Assembly: GCA_050946375.1 (NCBI GenBank) | Contig: JBMNUT010000005.1 | Coordinates: 93,391-157,390 of the forward strand | DNA: 64,000 nt | Direction: 5' to 3' | DNA from: UBA1794 sp050946375 | GTDB lineage: Bacteria > Bacteroidota > Bacteroidia > Bacteroidales > Bacteroidaceae | Shown here: one piece after another, positions 60,060-64,000 of the stretch | Layout of the letters: the number at the start of each line of letters is the position of its first letter | Numbering within the stretch: the stretch's first letter is position 1 | Translations under genes and position numbers: made by a program | The notes under the pieces: model-generated | What the model saw: only the letters and a program-made list of their open reading frames with translations | Told to the model about the DNA's origin: nothing | The model's database searches: none

Positions 60060-61580
60060 TTAGTCACCCACAAATGTGTGGAAGGAGTGGGGCGGGAGTT
60101 CTGCTTCCAGGTAGCGGCCGGAGAGTTCTACGCACAGCGGCGCTGCCGTGTCGCTGAAGTTGCCGGCAATTACGACGTACTTTTCATCGGGCGTGCGGAA
60201 GACGATGACGGGCATCGTGCCGCCGTTCTCCTCTTTCGCCTTGTAGGCCAGCATGCGGCTGCCCGGCGAAACGAGGTTGGAGAAGTGCTTTACGGCATAA
60301 TATTCTGCCGTATAGCGGTGCTGGCGCGTATGGCTGTCGACCTGGATGAGGGCGTTTTGTTTCCAGCCCCAGGGGCTTTCGCCCTGGTCGGTCAGGATAA
60401 AATTCCAGATGAAGTATTCTTCGCAACCTTTCCCTACGTAATCGGCCAGCAGGTGGAACGTGTGTTCGCCGGCGGCCCAGTCCATCGACCCGTTGCCGCA
60501 CTCGCTTTCGGAGGAGATGAGCTTCAGTTCGGGATAGTCGCGGCGTATGTCTACCAGATTCTCGCGCCCTTCCCACTGGAAGCCTAAGCCCTCTATGCCG
60601 CAACCGCGCAGTCCGTCTACGATTTTCTGCACGTAGTCCAGCCGGTTGGTATTGAATGTGCCCAGATAGAGCTTCACTTCGGGCAGGCGGGCCTTGAGCG
60701 TGGGGGCAAGGTAGTCGCGGTTGAAGCGGATAGTGCCTTCGGCTGTCCAGGCACAGCCGGGGTAAGGTGTGTAGCTGTACGCCTCGTTCTGGTACATCAC
60801 CATGTCAATGGGCACGCCCTGCTCGCGGTATAGCTCGACGAAGCGGCAGAACATGTTGGCATACGCCTGCAGGTAGCGCGGATCCTGAATCATATAGTCG
60901 TTGGCCGCCAGCTGACGGGGGAATTTGCCGGGGCGCTGTCCCGCAATCTTGACCTCGTCGGCGTCCACTTCGCCTGCGGCTTCGTAAAGAAGATAGTCCT
61001 TTTTCGGGTCTTGGCGGTTGTAACGGCTGCTGAGTACGGGGTAGTCTTGGTTAATCTTCATCCACGTGGGCGGACTCCAGGGCGACATCCAAAACGTAAG
61101 GTCGGGGTTGTAGCGCTGTGCGGCGCGGATGAGGGGGATGATGCCCCGCTTGTCGCGTTCGATGTTGAAGTACTTCAGCTGGAAGTCGCCCGCCACTTCG
61201 TCGCAGCTGTACCAGTCGCGGGCGTAGTCGTTGGCGTTCATGGAGAGGCGTCCCCGCGTGAAGTGCAGGTCGCCCTCGGGCGAGAAGATGTTGCGCATTA
61301 CTTCTTCCTGGTCTTCGCGGTCGAGCAGGTTGAGTGCGTCCCAGTCCAGCTCGTTGAAGCAGGTGCCCCAGGCTTTGAAGGGGCTGCCCTCTTCGGTTCC
61401 CGTCACGCGCAAGACGGGTTGCCGGGTGGTGCTTTTCTGCAGTCTAGCTTTTGCTTCTTTCCAGGCTTCGCCTTCGGTGGTGGTGTACCAGCGGTAGGTT
61501 TGTGCTTCCAGCCCGGCCGGGGTCGCCAGTGCAATGCCGGCGAGCAGGAAGGCGGTCTGTAACTTTTTCTTCATGTGCAT
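60060..61580 (-). CDS. GH30-family glycoside hydrolase, probable beta-1,6-glucanase type
   Basis: The 506-residue protein has a signal peptide (ending LEAQ). The TIM barrel shows GH30 marks: GTCFNELDWDAL, MSPWSPPTWMK, the acid/base Glu266 in MVMYQNEAYSY, and the nucleophile in LISSESECGNG (Glu358 or Glu360). The stretch NFILTDQGESPWGWKQNAL is typical of the glucosylceramidase/beta-1,6-glucanase branch. A short C-terminal beta domain (about 430-506) completes the family layout. It hydrolyses beta-linked glucosyl or related bonds outside the cytoplasm. The gene is convergent with the lyase. Confidence 0.92.
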   Translation of the reverse strand: MHMKKKLQTAFLLAGIALATPAGLEAQTYRWYTTTEGEAWKEAKARLQKSTTRQPVLRVTGTEEGSPFKAWGTCFNELDWDALNLLDREDQEEVMRNIFSPEGDLHFTRGRLSMNANDYARDWYSCDEVAGDFQLKYFNIERDKRGIIPLIRAAQRYNPDLTFWMSPWSPPTWMKINQDYPVLSSRYNRQDPKKDYLLYEAAGEVDADEVKIAGQRPGKFPRQLAANDYMIQDPRYLQAYANMFCRFVELYREQGVPIDMVMYQNEAYSYTPYPGCAWTAEGTIRFNRDYLAPTLKARLPEVKLYLGTFNTNRLDYVQKIVDGLRGCGIEGLGFQWEGRENLVDIRRDYPELKLISSESECGNGSMDWAAGEHTFHLLADYVGKGCEEYFIWNFILTDQGESPWGWKQNALIQVDSHTRQHRYTAEYYAVKHFSNLVSPGSRMLAYKAKEENGGTMPVIVFRTPDEKYVVIAGNFSDTAAPLCVELSGRYLEAELPPHSFHTFVGD

Positions 61581-61869
61581 GTCTGTTAAGGTTTAGGGGT
61601 GAGTGTAAAGTTTGGGGGTTACGGGCTTTCCCGCGCCGGTGCGGCCGGTGGAAAAGCGGCCGGACGCCTTGTGCAGAATCCGTACGATAAGCCGCCGGTG
61701 TCGTTTTCTGCCGGGAGAAAGCCTATACAAATATAACAATTCCGGCGGATATCGTCCGGTGCTATGGCTTTTTTAACAGCACCTTTTGCGGCACAGGGCG
61801 CCTCTTGGTACGCAAAGTGACTGCCTCCGGCCAGAAAGGGGCGGCGGATGCGGCGAAAAGGGGCGGGAC

Positions 61870-61920
61870 TTTTCCCGGAAAGTGCTGCCACTTTACAGAC
61901 GATGGTGCAGTACTTTGCTG
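61870..61920 (+). repeat. 22-bp periodic intergenic repeat, array 9
   Basis: Three units start at 61870, 61892 and 61914, each 22 bases apart (ttttcccggaaagtgctgcca...). They lie in the 482-base divergent gap between the GH30 gene and the phosphodiesterase gene. The rest of the gap holds a TATTTTTG box at 61996-62003, 60 bases before the next start. Confidence 0.7.
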
Positions 61921-62062
61921 TTAATGCCTATTAAAAAACAATACGTTTAGGCGCTTTCTTTGGGCTTTCTATCGCCGGACTGACGGGAAAAGGTCTATTT
62001 TTGAAGCAGAGAACAGACAATAAGATAAATACATTATTAACCTCTTAAAGACTAAGTTTATC

Positions 62063-63025
62063 ATGAAAGTTTCGCGACGTCGTTTCTTAAAACAAGGATT
62101 AGCATCGGCTTTGCTTTTAGGTGCCATGAACTCTCCTCTGCTGGCGAAGGGCATGTCGCCCGACATGCCTGTGGGGAAGAAGCCGAAGGCCCGGCGGATA
62201 CTGCTTATCGGCTTGGACGGAATCAGTGTGGCAGGCTTTGAAAAAGCCCATACGCCGCATTTGGATGCTCTGTTGGCACAGGGCGTCTTGTCGCTGACGA
62301 CCCGTGTGGTGATGCCTTCCGTTACCTTGCCCAACTGGACGTCCCACCTGACGGGGAGCGGCCCTGAGCAGCATGGCGTGACCGGCAATGATTGGACGAA
62401 GGAAAAGCACAAGCTGCCGGCCGTGGCGACCGACGAAGACGGCTATTATCCCTCCGTCTTTATGCAGCTCAAGAAGCACATTCCTCAGATGAAGACCGCA
62501 TTTTATTATAACTGGAAAGAGCTGATTTATCCCTACAACCCGAAGTATTTGGATGAAACGGGGTTTCAGGAAAACGACGGCTATGTGGAAAACTATCAGA
62601 AAGCACTGGATTTTATGAAAGCGAACCGGGATAATCCAGCTTTAGTATTCCTGTATACCGTGCACACGGACAATGCGGGTCATAAATACAAATGGATGTC
62701 GCCGGAATATATCCGCTCCATCGAGGAGGCCGATGAGGCTATTGGCCGGTTACTGGCGCAACTCGAGGCGGAAGGGCTGTATGACGATACGCATTTCATG
62801 TTCCTGACCGACCACGGAGGCATAGAGTACGGGCATGGTGGCTTGAGTGTAGACGAGATGATCGTGCCTTGGGGAATTGTCGGGCCTGGCATCCGGAAAA
62901 GCGTAGTCATAGAAGAACCGAACAATACGGTGAATACCGCTGCGGTAATCTTGCGGCTGTTCCGGGAAGAACTTCCGGCTGCATGGACGGGCGAAGTCCC
63001 TGATATTTTTGAGTCGGGGCGGTGA
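62063..63025 (+). CDS. Nucleotide pyrophosphatase/phosphodiesterase-like protein
   Basis: This 320-residue member of the alkaline-phosphatase superfamily (ENPP type) has a twin-arginine-like signal (SRRRFLKQGLASALLLGA). Metal and catalytic sites are visible: GLDGISVAGF (Asp), PSVTLPNWTSHLTGSGPEQHG (nucleophile Thr region), HTDNAGHKY (Asp/His), and LTDHGGIEYGHGG (Asp-His and His). It probably hydrolyses phosphodiester or pyrophosphate bonds outside the cytoplasm. It is shorter than eukaryotic ENPPs, as is usual for bacterial members. Confidence 0.88.
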   Translation: MKVSRRRFLKQGLASALLLGAMNSPLLAKGMSPDMPVGKKPKARRILLIGLDGISVAGFEKAHTPHLDALLAQGVLSLTTRVVMPSVTLPNWTSHLTGSGPEQHGVTGNDWTKEKHKLPAVATDEDGYYPSVFMQLKKHIPQMKTAFYYNWKELIYPYNPKYLDETGFQENDGYVENYQKALDFMKANRDNPALVFLYTVHTDNAGHKYKWMSPEYIRSIEEADEAIGRLLAQLEAEGLYDDTHFMFLTDHGGIEYGHGGLSVDEMIVPWGIVGPGIRKSVVIEEPNNTVNTAAVILRLFREELPAAWTGEVPDIFESGR

Positions 63026-63085
63026 TGTCCCGGTGCTGGGGAAGTTGAATTCTTCGGGAGCTTATCCCGAGTTAGTATAAATACA

Positions 63086-63784
63086 ATGACGGAAGAAAAA
63101 AAGTATGTGTACAAACATCCGCATCCGGCCATAACGGCCGATTGCGTCCTCTTCGCCTTCGACGGGCAACAGCTGAAGGTGTTGCTTATAGAGCGGGGTG
63201 GCGAGCCGTATAAGGGCTGCTGGGCCTTTCCCGGCGGCTTCATGAATATCGACGAAACGGCAGAAGAATGTGCCCGCCGCGAGCTGGAAGAGGAGACGGG
63301 GCTGCGGGGCGTGGCCGTAGAGCAGTTCCACACGTTCAGCGCGGTGCAGCGCGATCCGCGCGAGCGGGTCGTGTCGGTGGCCCACTATGCGCTGGTGCGC
63401 CAGAGCGAGGTGCGGGGCGGCGACGATGCCGCCCGGGCACAATGGTTCGAACTGGAGCATATTCCCCGCCTTGCCTTCGACCATGACCGTATTTTGGCCA
63501 AGGCGCTCGACTGCCTGAGGCTGCGCTTCGGGCGGGAGCCGGTGGTTTTCGACCTGCTGCCTGAGGTCTTTACGCCCGAACAGCTGCAGCGTCTGGGTCA
63601 TATCGTTGTGGGGGCATCGTTCGATTGGCGGCTGTATTGGCAACGTCTGCTGCCGTCGGGGGCGTTGACAGCCGTGGGCGCACAGCCGTCGGCAGCCGCC
63701 TCCCCGGCGGAGGGGCAGGAGTATCGCTTCGATGCCCGGCGCTATGCGGAGTGGAAGCGTAGTGCGGATGCGGAAAGGCGCTAA
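63086..63784 (+). CDS. NUDIX hydrolase with winged-helix tail (NrtR-like)
   Basis: The 232-residue protein has a NUDIX domain with the box GGFMNIDETAEECARRELEEETGL (about 51-74), full G-x5-E-x7-RE-x2-EE-x-G. The C-terminal part (FDLLPEVFTPEQLQRLGHIVVG, about 152-173) resembles the winged helix of the NrtR/ADP-ribose regulator family. Members can be hydrolases, regulators of NAD or sugar pathways, or both. Its stop overlaps the stop of the convergent MBL-fold gene by a few bases. Confidence 0.88.
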   Translation: MTEEKKYVYKHPHPAITADCVLFAFDGQQLKVLLIERGGEPYKGCWAFPGGFMNIDETAEECARRELEEETGLRGVAVEQFHTFSAVQRDPRERVVSVAHYALVRQSEVRGGDDAARAQWFELEHIPRLAFDHDRILAKALDCLRLRFGREPVVFDLLPEVFTPEQLQRLGHIVVGASFDWRLYWQRLLPSGALTAVGAQPSAAASPAEGQEYRFDARRYAEWKRSADAERR

Positions 63785-64000
63785 AGGATGATGCGCTCCA
63801 GGTCGTCGGGGACGTAGATGGCGCCGCCGAATTCCGTGGCGGCCTCGGCAGTGTACTGCGCGCGCCGCGTAGCCAGGGCGGTGTCTTCCGTATGGTAGAG
63901 GAGCAGGTTGCTTATGCCCAGTTGGGCGGCCAGCCGGCCTGCGTCGAGGGCGGTGCTGTGGTGTTTCTCGTAGGGCTTGAACTGCTCGCGGTCGGCATAG
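63781..64000 (-). CDS. MBL-fold metallohydrolase, C-terminal end (partial)
   Basis: The frame runs off the right edge; 72 C-terminal residues are visible on the minus strand. They include HHSTALDAGRLAAQLGISNL, LLYHTED, YTAEAATEF and a final IYVPDDLERIIL. This is the typical end of a beta-lactamase-fold hydrolase of the RNase Z/arylsulfatase type found in Bacteroidetes. The metal-binding HxHxDH part lies outside the window. Confidence 0.75.
   Translation of the reverse strand, partial: YADREQFKPYEKHHSTALDAGRLAAQLGISNLLLYHTEDTALATRRAQYTAEAATEFGGAIYVPDDLERIIL

Noticed and set aside
56214..63025. Polysaccharide utilisation locus
   Set aside because: No SusC/SusD pair, hybrid two-component or anti-sigma regulator lies among these genes.

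Overview
The window is chromosomal DNA of a Bacteroidales bacterium, most likely a Bacteroidaceae relative with a rather high G+C content. The signs are many Bacteroidetes-type promoters (-7 box TAnnTTTG), families typical of that group (DUF4301, DUF4251, long three-domain IspG, DUF4143-like ATPase, T9SS-type sorting domain, PL11 lyase), lipoproteins with Bacteroides-style signals, and a tRNA without an encoded CCA. No phage, transposase, integrase, rRNA or CRISPR array was found.

Layout. 1-7.4 kb (minus): a T9SS-tail small protein, a 2034-residue SpvB/RHS protein with a divergent AT-rich C-terminal tail, and a secreted protein overlapping its end, which together look like a polymorphic toxin and candidate immunity locus. 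7.8-15 kb: an ATP-grasp-like protein, a Cys/His-rich secreted protein, a DUF4143-like ATPase and pyruvate:ferredoxin oxidoreductase (nifJ). 15-21.3 kb: a winged-helix/nuclease-like gene with a small partner, a DEAD-box helicase with a DbpA-type tail, a uracil-DNA-glycosylase-fold protein, ispG and purE. 21.6-28.4 kb (minus): a TetR-regulated efflux operon (TolC, HlyD lipoprotein, two ABC ATPases, two ABC-2 permeases) with two matching 16-bp inverted repeats as candidate operators. 28.7-35.1 kb: PAP2-like membrane protein, PL11 rhamnogalacturonan lyase, a 48-aa protein plus serS, and a radical SAM/partner DNA-metabolism pair. 35.5-37.9 kb: an ECF sigma factor operon with putative anti-sigma factor, a small secreted protein and an outer-membrane barrel. 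38-43.4 kb: DUF486, DUF2461, a RelA/SpoT homologue whose hydrolase site is lost, DUF4301 and tRNA-His. 43.5-50.7 kb (minus): folD, a TlpA-like thioredoxin, ffh, DUF4251, a lipoprotein, a signal-peptidase-like protein lacking its catalytic segment, and lepB. 51.2-55.7 kb (minus): pstSCAB-phoU, whose PstC carries a PstS-like insert. 56.2-64 kb: a large alginate-lyase-fold protein, a GH30 glucanase, a nucleotide pyrophosphatase-like phosphodiesterase, a NUDIX regulator-like protein and the end of an MBL-fold hydrolase.

Two repeat families stand out. The first is a degenerate unit of about 22 bp (TTTT-ccgg-AAAA followed by a GC-rich TGCaggc part). It lies in nine separate intergenic gaps with its period kept near 22 bp, and always in the same strand orientation whatever the direction of the flanking genes. 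The second is an 89-bp unit, tandem upstream of lepB (three copies) and upstream of purE (two diverged copies), with the same 89-bp spacing at both sites. Its gene-proximal end contains a complete Bacteroides-type promoter.

All functional statements come from reading motifs and knowledge of the families; no database search was run.
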